Source: Acidiferrobacterales bacterium (GTDB lineage: Bacteria; Pseudomonadota; Gammaproteobacteria; Arenicellales; JAJDZL01). Taken from it: 64,000 nucleotides of DNA. Within the stretch, counting starts at the first letter, position 1, and each line of letters opens with the position of its first letter. The position numbers were made by a program, and so were the translations under genes. The notes beneath the pieces were generated by a model. It was not told where the DNA came from. It saw nothing but the letters and a program-made list of their open reading frames with translations, and did not search any database. Below, piece by piece: positions 20,957 to 30,512 of the stretch. Where the stretch lies: NCBI GenBank assembly GCA_028820695.1, contig JAPPIB010000057.1, positions 1-64,000 on the forward strand, in the 5' to 3' direction.

Positions 20957-21774
20957 TGCCATTCAAGCAGGACTGGACTCGCTGCCGGAAGCTCACCGAG
21001 CAGGCACTTGACGCGCGTCTGCCGCCGGTTGATCTGCCGCCTCAGTCTTTGCATGAGGCGATGCGCTATGCCACATTGAACGGAGGGAAAAGGTTCCGTG
21101 CAACTTTGGCGATCATGACCGGAGAGATGCTCGGCGTCGAAACTGAACTCCTGCTTCCCTCAGCAGTTGCTGTGGAATGCGTGCATGCGTTTTCGCTGGT
21201 GCACGATGATCTCCCATGCATGGACGACGATGACTTCCGACGGGGGAAACTCTCGTGTCACGCAGTATACGGTGAGGCAATGGGCGTTCTGGTCGGCGAT
21301 GCGCTGCACAGTCTGGCTATGGAGATACTCGCGAAGGATGAAAGTTTGGTACACTTTCAGCATAAGACCGGACAGTTGGTTGCGGCTTTAGCGGAAGCTG
21401 CCGGCTCGACTGGAATGATTGGAGGTCAGGTGTTGGACATAGAGTTGACGGATTCGGACGGCAGTATTGATCTGCATACGGTCTTTCAGCTGAAGACCGC
21501 GAAACTGATACAGGGCGCCGTCAAGTTGGGCGCTCTGATGTGCGATGATCTTGATGCGCGCGACTACGAGGCGTTGTGCGAATACGGAGAAGCTGTCGGC
21601 CTGGCATTCCAGTACGTGGATGACCACCTTGACGGGGAACACTTGGGGGAGAATCTCCTTGACAAGGCCGTCGGCTTCCGGGACCAGGCCATTTCCGCGC
21701 TGCAGCGATTGAATGGCACCGACTCGAGCAATCTGGTTCAGGCTGCGAACTTTGTGGTCGAGCGCAAATATTGA
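20956..21774 (+). CDS. ispA: Farnesyl diphosphate synthase (geranyltranstransferase)
   Basis: Condenses isopentenyl diphosphate with dimethylallyl and geranyl diphosphate to give farnesyl diphosphate. The 272-residue protein shows the first aspartate-rich motif (DDLPCMDDDDFRRG), the conserved GGKRFR segment and the second aspartate motif near the C-terminus (YVDDHLD). The ATG at 20956 overlaps the xseB stop. A longer frame starting at 20854 runs through xseB and is not credible. It feeds UppP-dependent cell-wall lipid and quinone pathways and precedes dxs. Confidence 0.96.
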   Translation: MPFKQDWTRCRKLTEQALDARLPPVDLPPQSLHEAMRYATLNGGKRFRATLAIMTGEMLGVETELLLPSAVAVECVHAFSLVHDDLPCMDDDDFRRGKLSCHAVYGEAMGVLVGDALHSLAMEILAKDESLVHFQHKTGQLVAALAEAAGSTGMIGGQVLDIELTDSDGSIDLHTVFQLKTAKLIQGAVKLGALMCDDLDARDYEALCEYGEAVGLAFQYVDDHLDGEHLGENLLDKAVGFRDQAISALQRLNGTDSSNLVQAANFVVERKY

Positions 21775-21789
21775 TCAGGGAGGCAAGTG

Positions 21790-23718
21790 ATGGATACGAC
21801 ACAGAAAGAAGATTCTGGTCCAGACAGCCAGATCAACATGAGCCGGTATGATCTGCTCAGGAGCATCGAATCACCGGCGGACCTCAGAAAGTTACCATCG
21901 GACAGGCTGGTCGATGTAGCGGACCAATTGCGGGAGTATCTGATTGAGGTGACATCCAAGACCGGGGGGCATCTCGCACCGGGTCTGGGCGCTGTCGAGC
22001 TGACTGTCGTTCTGCATTACCTGTATGACACACCCCATGACAGGTTGGTCTGGGATATCGGACACCAGGCCTATCCACACAAGATTCTGACAGGACGTCG
22101 CGAGCAGATGCATACGATTCGACAACACGACGGAATCAGCGGATTTCTCAAACGTGACGAAAGCGAATATGACTGTTTTGGCGCAGGCCACTCAAGCACG
22201 TCCATATCAGCAGCATTCGGGATGGCGAAAGCGGCTCAGGCCAAGGGAGAGGACCGCAATGTCGTAGCCGTTATCGGTGATGGCGCCATGACCGCAGGAC
22301 TCGCCTACGAGGCCTTGAACAACGCGGGCACGTCGGACACCAATCTGCTTGTGATTCTCAATGACAATGAGATGTCCATCTCACCGAACGTCGGTGCGGT
22401 TTCCAACTACCTCGCGCGCGTGCTGTCCGGCAAGACATTCATGACCGTCCGCGAGGGCAGTATGGCCGTATTGAGTACGGTGCCACCGGTCAAGGAGCTG
22501 TCCAGTCGGGTCGAGACGCATACCAAGGGCATGTTTCTCCCCAGCTCACTGTTTGAGGAACTCGGGTTTTACTACGTCGGACCGATTGACGGGCACGACA
22601 TCAGGATACTCCAGCGAACGATCAGGAATATGCAACGCATCAAGGGACCGAGGTTTTTGCATATCGTTACGCAAAAAGGCAAGGGATTTGATCCCGCGGA
22701 GGCAGACCCCCTGGTCTATCACGGTGTGGTACCTTTTAATCTGGCAACTGGAAAGATTGAAAAGAAATCCAGTGGCGGAGCGGTTTCCTATACCCAGGTG
22801 TTCAGCAAGTGGCTGTGCGACATGGCGGAGAAGGACGAAAGGCTGGTGGGTATAACACCTGCCATGCGGGAAGGTTCGGGTCTGGTGGAATTTGAGAAAC
22901 GATTCCCGGACCGCTATTTCGATGTGGGCATAGCGGAACAGCATTCGGTGACCTTCGCGGCGGGACTGTCCTGTGAAGGCATGAAGCCGGTGGTGGCAAT
23001 CTATTCGACATTTCTCCAACGTGCCTACGATCAGCTGATCCATGATGTCTGCGTGCAGAATTTGGACGTTACATTCGCACTCGATCGGGCGGGTTATGTC
23101 GGCGGCGACGGTGCCACCCATGCCGGTGCATACGATTTCGCGTATATGCGATGCATTCCAAACATGGTCGTCATGGCGCCATGTGATGAGCGCGAATGCC
23201 GCAATATGCTGTACACGGCATACCTGCATGAAGGACCCAGTTCCGTACGCTATCCCAGAGGTGCCGGCGTCGGCGTTGAGCAGGAAGAGGAAATGACGCA
23301 ACTCGAGATCGGCAAGGCGGTGGTGGTGCGTGAAGGCCATGGTACGGCAATCCTGTCATTCGGCAGCATGCTGATTCATGCCATGCAGGCTGCTGAGGAA
23401 CTGGATGCGACGGTGGTCAACATGAGATTTGTGAAACCGATCGACGAAGAAATTGTGTTGCGTATGTCAGAGTCTCATGATTTAATCGTAACTACTGAGG
23501 AGCACGTTGTTCTGGGTGGAGCAGGCTCCGCGGTGAATGAGGTGCTGGCCAAGTATGGCATTCTCACAAGAACAGTCAATTTAGGAATGCCTGACGAGCA
23601 TGTCGATCACGGTGTGCCCAAGTTGGTTTTTGCTGAGCACGGAATGGACGCCGATGCAATCATTCGACAGGTTGAGGCGATCAGGGGTCAGGATATCAAG
23701 GAGTATGCCAGAAAATGA
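21790..23718 (+). CDS. dxs: 1-Deoxy-D-xylulose-5-phosphate synthase
   Basis: Thiamine-diphosphate enzyme joining pyruvate and glyceraldehyde-3-phosphate, the first step of the MEP isoprenoid pathway. It has 642 residues. [16 protein letters not shown] and [16 protein letters not shown] lie in the N-terminal domain, [20 protein letters not shown] is the ThDP/Mg motif, and the pyrimidine-binding domain has [23 protein letters not shown] precedes ATG 21790 by 7 bases; a GTG just before it is also in frame. Its stop overlaps the folE2 ATG (ATGA). Confidence 0.97.
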   Translation: MDTTQKEDSGPDSQINMSRYDLLRSIESPADLRKLPSDRLVDVADQLREYLIEVTSKTGGHLAPGLGAVELTVVLHYLYDTPHDRLVWDIGHQAYPHKILTGRREQMHTIRQHDGISGFLKRDESEYDCFGAGHSSTSISAAFGMAKAAQAKGEDRNVVAVIGDGAMTAGLAYEALNNAGTSDTNLLVILNDNEMSISPNVGAVSNYLARVLSGKTFMTVREGSMAVLSTVPPVKELSSRVETHTKGMFLPSSLFEELGFYYVGPIDGHDIRILQRTIRNMQRIKGPRFLHIVTQKGKGFDPAEADPLVYHGVVPFNLATGKIEKKSSGGAVSYTQVFSKWLCDMAEKDERLVGITPAMREGSGLVEFEKRFPDRYFDVGIAEQHSVTFAAGLSCEGMKPVVAIYSTFLQRAYDQLIHDVCVQNLDVTFALDRAGYVGGDGATHAGAYDFAYMRCIPNMVVMAPCDERECRNMLYTAYLHEGPSSVRYPRGAGVGVEQEEEMTQLEIGKAVVVREGHGTAILSFGSMLIHAMQAAEELDATVVNMRFVKPIDEEIVLRMSESHDLIVTTEEHVVLGGAGSAVNEVLAKYGILTRTVNLGMPDEHVDHGVPKLVFAEHGMDADAIIRQVEAIRGQDIKEYARK

Positions 23719-24569
23719 ATTTACCCGAAATTATTCCAGTTCCGACAGAACTTGAGGGGAAGCCAATCCCCGATATTCAGTCGAAGGCAGATACGCGGCA
23801 ACTGGCAATCGATCAGGTCGGAATCAGGGCGATTCGCCATCCGGTCAAGGTGCGCGATCGCAGTCACGGAGAGCAATACACCATTGCGACATTCAACATG
23901 TACGTCGGTCTCCCGCACAATTTCAAGGGGACTCACATGTCGCGATTTATCGAAGTGCTCAATGATCACGACAACGTAATCTCGATCCAGTCATTTCGGG
24001 ACATCGTAAAGCAGGTGGCCGACAAGCTGGATTCGGAAACCAGCCGGATTGAAATGACATTTCCGTATTTCCTGGAAAAGGCGGCACCGGTGACGGCTGT
24101 GAAGAGTCTTGTTGACTATGAGGCCACGCTATACGGCGATCTCAACAAGGATGAGGTGAACATCACGACAAGCGTTGTGGTGCCTGTTACCAGCCTGTGC
24201 CCGTGTTCGAAGGAGATTTCCGACTACGGAGCGCACAACCAACGCTCACATGTCACAATCACAGTTCGTACCGATGGCTTTGTCTGGCTTGAGGAATTGA
24301 TTGAATTGGCGGAAGACAACGCAAGTTCCCAGCTATACGGCTTGCTGAAACGTCCGGATGAGAAATTTGTTACAGAACAGGCATATGACAATCCCAAGTT
24401 TGTCGAGGACATGGTACGTGACATCGCCGGTAAGCTGATCGAGGATGACAGGGTCGTTGCCTATACCGTTGAGTCAGAGAATTTTGAATCCATTCACAAT
24501 CACTCAGCCTATGCGAGAATCTCCGGAGTAAAACAATCTCAAAACGGCAAACTCAGCATCGTTGAGTGA
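23715..24569 (+). CDS. folE2: GTP cyclohydrolase I type 2 (FolE2)
   Basis: Converts GTP to dihydroneopterin triphosphate for folate synthesis. It is the type IB enzyme, which tolerates metals other than zinc, and is unrelated in length to FolE. The family signatures [19 protein letters not shown] near residue 30, the cysteine segment [10 protein letters not shown] (Cys162, Cys164) and GAHNQRSHV are present over 284 residues. It begins inside the dxs stop codon, implying coupled translation. No Zur-like operator is seen, so it is probably the housekeeping enzyme rather than a zinc-starvation backup. Confidence 0.95.
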   Translation: MNLPEIIPVPTELEGKPIPDIQSKADTRQLAIDQVGIRAIRHPVKVRDRSHGEQYTIATFNMYVGLPHNFKGTHMSRFIEVLNDHDNVISIQSFRDIVKQVADKLDSETSRIEMTFPYFLEKAAPVTAVKSLVDYEATLYGDLNKDEVNITTSVVVPVTSLCPCSKEISDYGAHNQRSHVTITVRTDGFVWLEELIELAEDNASSQLYGLLKRPDEKFVTEQAYDNPKFVEDMVRDIAGKLIEDDRVVAYTVESENFESIHNHSAYARISGVKQSQNGKLSIVE

Positions 24570-24624
24570 CAATATCCGGAACCACGGCTCGAATATTTGA
24601 AATCCAGACGGCGGCTGGTCGGGA

Positions 24625-25116
24625 GTGAGTTCGCAGGTTGAACAGATTCTATTGCAGCGGCTCAAGTCGGATCCACCGGAATCGGTTCTGATCGTTGCCC
24701 CGAAGTTATCCCGGGTTCTGGCGGAATTTGCAAGTCAATCTGAAAATTTGCAAGTGACCCATGTCGCGTTCGAGAGTCTCGAAAAATCAACTCGCGAGCT
24801 TGAACGATACGACTTTGCGGCAGTAGTGGAATCAACATTTTTGCAACTTGACGGTCATGCCGCGCAACAACTGGTGGCCAGGTTGCGCGATCTGCACGCA
24901 AAGTTGCTGTGGGTGGCTGTTTCTGATGGTCCGGACACTGCATTCTCTTCTAAAGACGCGATGGCACAAGGCATGCGGATGGTTGACCCGACTCAATTCG
25001 GAAACAAGGACACCAAGTGGTTCGAGTTCAGTCTCAAATTCTATAAGCCGGTACCCAAGTGGTTGAACGCAAGGGACTGGGCGAATCCCGACCGATGGGA
25101 CAAGGATCGCTGGTAG
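24625..25116 (+). CDS. Uncharacterised protein, DUF6231-like
   Basis: A 163-residue protein of unknown function. The C-terminus (PKWLNARDWANPDRWDKDRW) resembles the gammaproteobacterial DUF6231 family as I remember it. It starts at a GTG preceded directly by GGGA and has no signal peptide or membrane segment. It lies 55 bases after folE2 and 23 bases before proS on the same strand, so it is probably part of that transcript. An 11-base direct repeat (AATTTGCAAGT) occurs twice in its N-terminal half. No function is proposed. Confidence 0.75.
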   Translation: MSSQVEQILLQRLKSDPPESVLIVAPKLSRVLAEFASQSENLQVTHVAFESLEKSTRELERYDFAAVVESTFLQLDGHAAQQLVARLRDLHAKLLWVAVSDGPDTAFSSKDAMAQGMRMVDPTQFGNKDTKWFEFSLKFYKPVPKWLNARDWANPDRWDKDRW

Positions 25117-25139
25117 ACGACAATGCACAGGACCACACC

Positions 25140-26873
25140 ATGAAAACATCAAATTATCTGTTAGCGACTGTTCGACAGGTCCCCGCCGATGTTGAGATTG
25201 TCAGCCATCGGCTCATGCTGAGAGCCGGGATGATCCGCCAGCTGGCCGCCGGGATTTACAACTGGCTGCCCACCGGACTGCGGGTGTTGAAGAAAGTGGA
25301 GAACATTGTCCGCGAAGAAATGAACCGGGCCGGTGCGCAGGAAGTATTGATGCCTTCCGTACAACCGGCAGAAATCTGGCGCGAATCCGAACGCTGGGAC
25401 TTCTTCGGACCCGAGTTGCTGCGCTTCACGGACAGACATGATCGAGATTTCTGTCTAGGCCCCACACACGAGGAAGTGATCACAACGCTGATCAACAATG
25501 AGGTTCGCAGTTATCGTCAGCTTCCAGCAAACTTCTACCAGATGCAATGGAAATTCCGAGACGAGATCCGTCCGCGATTCGGAGTGATGCGTTGCAGGGA
25601 ATTCCTGATGAAAGATGCCTATTCGTTCGATGTGGACAAAAAAGGCATGGAACAGTCGTATCGTGTGATGTACGACGCGTACCGCCGGGTTTTTGACCGT
25701 CTCGGACTGGACTATGTCGCGGTTGAGGCTGACTCCGGTGCCATTGGCGGAAGTGTGTCTCATGAGTTTCATGTCCTGGCCGATTCAGGTGAGGACGGAA
25801 TCGGTGTCAACACCGAAGCCGGGTTTGCATCGAATATCGAATTGATTCCCCTGCCTCCTTCAGACGCAGCGAGAAATCCACCGACCCGGCCAATTCAGTC
25901 CATTGAGACTCCTGGTGTGAGCACAATTGAGCAATTGTGCGACAGTCTGGACATAACCGCTGATTCAACGCTCAAGACTCTACTTGTGCAAGGTGAGAAA
26001 CAACCCGTTGCACTGGTTGTCAGAGGCGATCATGAACTGAACATGCTCAAAGCTGAGAACATAGCGGGTGTGACAGTCCCGGTTCAATTCCTGACACCGC
26101 AGCAGGTCGGCGAAGCGGTCAACGCGGAAGTCGGCTCGATCGGTCCGGTCAATCTCACTTCGAAGTCCGATGGTTCGGACATTCGGGTTGTTGCCGACTA
26201 TTCGGTCCAGCCGATGTCCGATTTTGTCTGTGGCGCGAACTTAAGCGGACAGCATCATGTCGGCGTCAACTGGGAACGGGATGTGTCCGATGTGGAATTC
26301 GCTGACTTGAGAAAGGCAGTGGAGGGTGACCCATGCCCGGGAACATCTGCGCAGACTCTCACCGTCAAGCGCGGGATAGAAGTCGGTCATGTCTTCCAGC
26401 TGGGTACGAAGTACAGCGAGGCCTTTGATGCCACCTGCCTGGATGCTGATGGCCGCAATTCGATCATGTGGATGGGGTGCTACGGAATCGGTGTATCGCG
26501 TATCGTAGCTGCGGCAATCGAGCAGAATCACGATGAGGCCGGCATCATCTGGCCTGAACCGATTGCTCCGTTTGCAGTCTGTATCGTCCCGATCAATTAT
26601 CACCAGTCCGACAGTGTCGCGAGGTTGTCGGACCAGATTCAGGATCAGCTGACTGGTGCGGGTGTGGAAGTGTTGCTTGACGACCGTGATGACCGCGCAG
26701 GTGTGAAGTTCAATGATATGGATCTGCTCGGCATTCCGCATCGACTGGTCGTTTCAGACCGCAATGCCGCAAATGGTGAAATCGAGTACAAGCACCGTAC
26801 CGACGAACAGGCAACCAATCTCCCCATCGACGGTCTGACGACCGACATTCTCAACCGGATAAAATCGGGCTGA
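25140..26873 (+). CDS. proS: Prolyl-tRNA synthetase
   Basis: Class II synthetase of the bacterial type charging tRNA-Pro. It has 577 residues from ATG 25140, which aligns with the usual start (MKTSNYLLATVRQ). Motif 1 (VLKKVENIVREEMNRAGAQEVLMP), motif 2 (FRDEIRPRFGVMRCREFLMKDAYSF), the inserted YbaK-like editing domain at about residues 225-400 and the anticodon-binding domain are all present. An upstream in-frame stretch from 25059 overlaps the previous gene and is not part of the protein. Confidence 0.97.
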   Translation: MKTSNYLLATVRQVPADVEIVSHRLMLRAGMIRQLAAGIYNWLPTGLRVLKKVENIVREEMNRAGAQEVLMPSVQPAEIWRESERWDFFGPELLRFTDRHDRDFCLGPTHEEVITTLINNEVRSYRQLPANFYQMQWKFRDEIRPRFGVMRCREFLMKDAYSFDVDKKGMEQSYRVMYDAYRRVFDRLGLDYVAVEADSGAIGGSVSHEFHVLADSGEDGIGVNTEAGFASNIELIPLPPSDAARNPPTRPIQSIETPGVSTIEQLCDSLDITADSTLKTLLVQGEKQPVALVVRGDHELNMLKAENIAGVTVPVQFLTPQQVGEAVNAEVGSIGPVNLTSKSDGSDIRVVADYSVQPMSDFVCGANLSGQHHVGVNWERDVSDVEFADLRKAVEGDPCPGTSAQTLTVKRGIEVGHVFQLGTKYSEAFDATCLDADGRNSIMWMGCYGIGVSRIVAAAIEQNHDEAGIIWPEPIAPFAVCIVPINYHQSDSVARLSDQIQDQLTGAGVEVLLDDRDDRAGVKFNDMDLLGIPHRLVVSDRNAANGEIEYKHRTDEQATNLPIDGLTTDILNRIKSG

Positions 26874-26936
26874 CAATCATGTTCTCACGGCGTCATCGCA
26901 CCCCGCTCGGGTAACCGGGCACTGTTGTCGGGTGCG

Positions 26937-27206
26937 CTAGCGAACAGAAAAACGCTCGCACACCGGTTCCTGGGAAGGTTCCCAACGCACCGATCGGACA
27001 TCCGATCGAAGGGTTCCCCGCCACAGTTCCAATTCGAGCTTTTCCAAGTTTTCCGGACTCCCCTGGGCCAAGACCTCAACGGTCCCATCTTCCGCATTTC
27101 GTACCCAGCCATTGATTCCATGATGAATGGCGACATCCTGTACGAACTTTCGAAACCAGACTCCCTGAACCAGACCCGAGACGACCAACTTTCTGGTTTC
27201 GATCAT
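26937..27206 (-). CDS. acyP: Acylphosphatase
   Basis: Hydrolyses carboxyl-phosphate bonds. The 89-residue protein carries the family pattern VSGLVQGVWFRKFV followed by GINGWVRNAEDGTVEV, with catalytic Arg19 and Asn37. Its ATG overlaps the stop of slt (ATGA at 27203-27206), so it is likely the last gene of that operon. It converges on proS across 63 bases. These bases hold a CGCACCC/GGGTGCG inverted repeat but no T-run. The physiological substrate is unknown, as for most bacterial acylphosphatases. Confidence 0.92.
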   Translation of the reverse strand: MIETRKLVVSGLVQGVWFRKFVQDVAIHHGINGWVRNAEDGTVEVLAQGSPENLEKLELELWRGTLRSDVRSVRWEPSQEPVCERFSVR

Positions 27207-29203
27207 TCCGACGAGCTGGCGTGCTGTATGTCCGGTAGCTGGAGGTAATCTCTGACCCGCGCACTCTGCGAGTTGTGAATCTGCTCATAAACAACGAAAT
27301 TGACCAGAATGTTCTTGACGTAATTTCGTGTCTCGTCGAATACGATCGTCTCTACCCAGATTGCGGGATCAGACGCGCGAAAGGAATTTTGCCACTTTTT
27401 CGCTCTTCGCGGACCGGCGTTATATCCCGCAATTGCTTGAATCGTCTTGTAGTCGGCTTGGTCGAGCAGCTGTTTGAAATAAGCCACGCCGAGTCGAATA
27501 TTCACTTCGGCGCGTTGAAGATCGCCCACACTCGGTTTTTTCAGTCCACTCTTGTTGGCTGTCATGCGGGCGGTCGAGTGCATCAGCTGCATGAGTCCTG
27601 TTGCCCCGCGTCCGGAACGAATATCGCGTATGAAATTGCTTTCCTGTCGCATGATCGAGTAGATCCACGGTTCTGGAATACCATGCCGAAGAGACTCCCT
27701 GCGAACAATGTGGGCATATGGCGACGGATGCGTGACGTTCATCTGCAGTCGTGCGCGATCAGTCCGGTAACTGGACTGGATCGCACCGTCATGCCAGCCC
27801 CACAGATGAAACTGGATCGCTGTGTGATACCAGAAATCCGCATCGTCCCTTCTGGCTGCCTTGAGCCGTTTCAATTCCCGTCTGGCTGAGTAGGGCTTGT
27901 TCATGACCAGCCACTCCCGAATACGCAGTATCGCAGGCTCCAGCATCGCAACGTCTGCGGAATGATTCAGATGAATGGATGGAACAGGTTGATGGATTGA
28001 GTATGGCAACCCCAGCTGATCGGCTGCGAGAAACCCGTAATAGCTGTACTCACTCGATAGATCCAGCCAGATCGGATTGGCGAGCTCTTCATCGCCGGTC
28101 TCATACAGGGCGCGCGCCTTCCAATACCTCCATTGCGACCGACTCGCCTCTTTGATGGGCATCAGATCAACGGTCTGCATGACCTGCTTCCAACTTTCTG
28201 TTGCAAGGGCACTCGTGGCCATCAGTCGCAACGACTCGCGGTCGTGCACATCAGCGGGCAGATTCCGAAGCCAGTCGAAGCTGTCCTGATGTTGCGCCCA
28301 AGCCAGCCTGAGTGCGATTGTCCTTTCAATCTGTGACATTGTCTTGATCGCTGCTGAATCGATCTTGCGAAGTTCCTGCCATAATTTGGCGGCATCACCT
28401 ACATCAGCCCTGGCGACCCGAACCATTCCGTGATTGATTACCCCGTGACCCTGCTTCGATTCACTCCACTTGGAAAAATTCTTCCTGATGTTCTTTTCGG
28501 GGTGTCTATGCACTGCGTTCAGATGTTTTCCCCAGCGCTGGTACTGTTTGGACTTCAGCAATCCGGCGAGGTAGTCCGTCAGACGACCGTCGTTGCGTAA
28601 CTTGGTGAGCAGCATTCTTTCAAAAATCAGCCGGTCGTCGATAATACCGGTATCGAATCCATATTTGAAGACGATATCGCACTGTTCGGGTTGCGAACGG
28701 TTGACCAGCCATAGTTTATGCATGGCCTGTTCCAGCGATGCGCTGGCCGGATTCGACGAATCCTGTTTTTTCAGTTGGATCATCGCGTGGGCGGCCAAGC
28801 ACCGCGTCTTGGTGTTGCTTGAGTCAGCGTAATGTCTGATAACAAGTTCCCAGTCTCCGTGATGCCGGAGCCGCTTAAGCCACCAGTTGGCGAAACTGGA
28901 AGGAATCGGGATCTGCAATTCAGAAACGATCTGTGAGATCTCCTTGTTGCTGAACTGGGATTGTGTCGCCCGTATTTCCTTCAGTCGAAGATACGGGAAC
29001 AATGGGTAGGACTTCAGGTCTGGCCTGATCTTCAGCCATTTGGAAATTCTGCCCTGATCCAGGTGCCGGGCAGCTTCGAGATAAGCTTTTCGCTGTTGAG
29101 CCAGGTCCAATCCGGAACTGGCGGCGGACGTCGCTGACACAGTCAGCGCCAACACCAGGACGCAGATGCATCGGATGAAGGTGATCAGTGAGTTATTCCG
29201 CAT
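27203..29203 (-). CDS. slt: Soluble lytic murein transglycosylase
   Basis: Periplasmic enzyme that cleaves the MurNAc-GlcNAc bond in peptidoglycan with 1,6-anhydro product formation. ATG 29203 gives 666 residues beginning with a signal peptide (about 1-29, ending VSATSAASS). A long superhelical U/L domain is followed by the catalytic domain with Glu521 in SIMRQESNF, GRGATGLMQLMHSTA and AGYNAGPRRAKKW. An upstream in-frame extension to 29344 would bury the signal peptide and is rejected. It follows a LysM lipoprotein gene on the same strand and overlaps acyP. Confidence 0.94.
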   Translation of the reverse strand: MRNNSLITFIRCICVLVLALTVSATSAASSGLDLAQQRKAYLEAARHLDQGRISKWLKIRPDLKSYPLFPYLRLKEIRATQSQFSNKEISQIVSELQIPIPSSFANWWLKRLRHHGDWELVIRHYADSSNTKTRCLAAHAMIQLKKQDSSNPASASLEQAMHKLWLVNRSQPEQCDIVFKYGFDTGIIDDRLIFERMLLTKLRNDGRLTDYLAGLLKSKQYQRWGKHLNAVHRHPEKNIRKNFSKWSESKQGHGVINHGMVRVARADVGDAAKLWQELRKIDSAAIKTMSQIERTIALRLAWAQHQDSFDWLRNLPADVHDRESLRLMATSALATESWKQVMQTVDLMPIKEASRSQWRYWKARALYETGDEELANPIWLDLSSEYSYYGFLAADQLGLPYSIHQPVPSIHLNHSADVAMLEPAILRIREWLVMNKPYSARRELKRLKAARRDDADFWYHTAIQFHLWGWHDGAIQSSYRTDRARLQMNVTHPSPYAHIVRRESLRHGIPEPWIYSIMRQESNFIRDIRSGRGATGLMQLMHSTARMTANKSGLKKPSVGDLQRAEVNIRLGVAYFKQLLDQADYKTIQAIAGYNAGPRRAKKWQNSFRASDPAIWVETIVFDETRNYVKNILVNFVVYEQIHNSQSARVRDYLQLPDIQHASSSE

Positions 29204-29508
29204 CAAACCTGTATGTTCAGGCAATAAAAATGGGTGACCGGGTGCAGGAGACAAAACCGAATGGACTGCTGCCAGAGCCGACTCGGTGCGGACACTCTGT
29301 CCTAATCTGTCATTTGCAGTCTGGATGAACCTCCAGCGTGACAAGCGACAAGCACATTGTTACGACCGGATGCATGCAGAAAATCGGCGGATACGGTCAG
29401 ATAGCCGACCGTACGACGCCGATTCCCAAATAATCTGGTTCAAATGCGACAAACACAGATTCAATCAGTTGGTTTGGGCATGGACTTGCCCCTCAGCCAA
29501 CTGTTGAA
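29204..29508. other. Spacer between the LysM lipoprotein gene and slt
   Basis: About 305 bases with no gene. A nested hairpin sits at 29466-29503, just after the LysM stop. Otherwise only weak AT-rich patches are seen. Confidence 0.5.
29466..29503 (-). terminator. Nested hairpin after the LysM lipoprotein gene
   Basis: CAGTTGG (29466-29472) pairs with CCAACTG (29497-29503), enclosing GGGCA/TGCCC. It begins 5 bases after the stop codon on the minus strand. No T-run follows, so it may be an attenuator or an mRNA-stabilising stem rather than a full terminator. Confidence 0.4.
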
Positions 29509-29979
29509 TTACATGGTTGACGCGCGATACTCAGTATCGGATGCCTCAACTTCACCGATTGACCATGCACCTCGATTCTTTGCGTGCATGACGGCTGCAT
29601 CAATCATATCGCGACTCAGGTCACGTTGAATGGACAACTCCTGGCCGGGAAAGATCAGATCGGCATCTTCGATGCTCTTGTTACGGGCATAAATCAATGG
29701 CCAGCGGAACGGGTCATTGTAAATTGATGACATTCCAGCGATATTCCATAGATTTTCGCCAGTCGACACAACGTGAATATCATCTGAAACCATGAGCGGT
29801 TCAACTGTAACCTCAGTTTCGTCCATGACTTCTTCCTTTGGTTCCTCCATGGTCATCATCTCAGCTTCTGCTGGAGGGGAAAAGCCAAAAATCGCCCGAA
29901 AAAGCTGACACCCTGACACGCTGAATGTCAATAGCACAACAAGAGCAAGTAATACGCCGCGTAGGCTAGTGGATTTCAT
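29509..29979 (-). CDS. LysM-domain lipoprotein
   Basis: A 156-residue predicted lipoprotein. The signal peptide ends in a VSGC lipobox with lipidated Cys24, then an acidic Met/Glu-rich linker runs to about residue 65. One LysM domain follows (HVVSTGENLWNIAG to IYNDPFRWPLIYARN to IFPGQELSIQRD). LysM binds peptidoglycan glycan strands, so the protein probably tethers the membrane to the cell wall. ATG 29979 is chosen because it gives a clean signal peptide and has GGA seven bases upstream; an ATG four codons earlier (29991) is possible. The slt gene lies downstream on the same strand. Confidence 0.85.
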   Translation of the reverse strand: MKSTSLRGVLLALVVLLTFSVSGCQLFRAIFGFSPPAEAEMMTMEEPKEEVMDETEVTVEPLMVSDDIHVVSTGENLWNIAGMSSIYNDPFRWPLIYARNKSIEDADLIFPGQELSIQRDLSRDMIDAAVMHAKNRGAWSIGEVEASDTEYRASTM

Positions 29980-30512
29980 TTGATTATCCATATTGTGAAA
30001 TCACCTCAAAAACATAAATTTATGGAATGTTGAAATACGACATTCACGAATCGCTACACCCCGTATCTTAAAAAAGGACAGCCTGTATCGTTCATATAGT
30101 AAATTATATGAAAATAATTCAGGTAAGTTGAACAATTAATTACTGACAATCTGCTTCTCGAGACAGGTTTTCGAAGCATTTTTTTAACGATGGGAAAGCA
30201 GACGAAACGGGCTGTCTCGTCTTTCCTGATCACGGCGCTTCGGAGCTAGCCCAATGACGGGCCCGAATCAGCAAAAATCCGGTATTGCATGGCTTTCGAC
30301 CAATTGCCGCCGCAGTGGTTCAGTTGCATCACCGTGCCGGCCGCAAAATGCGGTTGAAATAAAAACTTGCATAATACCGGCGAAATTACAATAATTCAGC
30401 ATAGGAATGCCCAGTCCTTCGGTAGCCAGAAATTGAAAACCGCTGGACAGAAATGAGCTATAACTTTTCCAAACGCGGGACGGTGACGTCCTGAATAGAT
30501 GAACAGAGGTAA
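29980..30512. other. AT-rich intergenic region with palindrome and small hairpin
   Basis: About 530 bases without a convincing gene. It contains an 8-6-8 inverted repeat at 30091-30112 and a 6-bp hairpin followed by seven T at 30152-30185. A further short stem GACGA/TCGTC lies near 30200. It separates the divergent LysM lipoprotein and rhodanese genes, so it should hold both promoters. A small RNA is possible but not shown. Confidence 0.4.
30091..30112. repeat. Operator-like palindrome, 8-bp arms
   Basis: TTCATATA (30091-30098) and TATATGAA (30105-30112) are exact inverted repeats around a 6-base centre. It lies 112 bases before the LysM lipoprotein ATG and 400 bases before the rhodanese gene. 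AT-rich chance palindromes are common, so the regulatory reading is tentative. Confidence 0.35.

Noticed and set aside
22546-23340. A 264-codon minus-strand frame inside dxs
   Set aside because: Antisense shadow of conserved Dxs sequence.
24727-24754. Direct repeat AATTTGCAAGT in the DUF6231-like gene
   Set aside because: Inside a coding frame and just two copies; probably incidental or a small duplication.
29440-29460. GGTTCAAATGC resembling a tRNA T-loop
   Set aside because: No pairing T-stem, anticodon arm or acceptor stem could be drawn around it.
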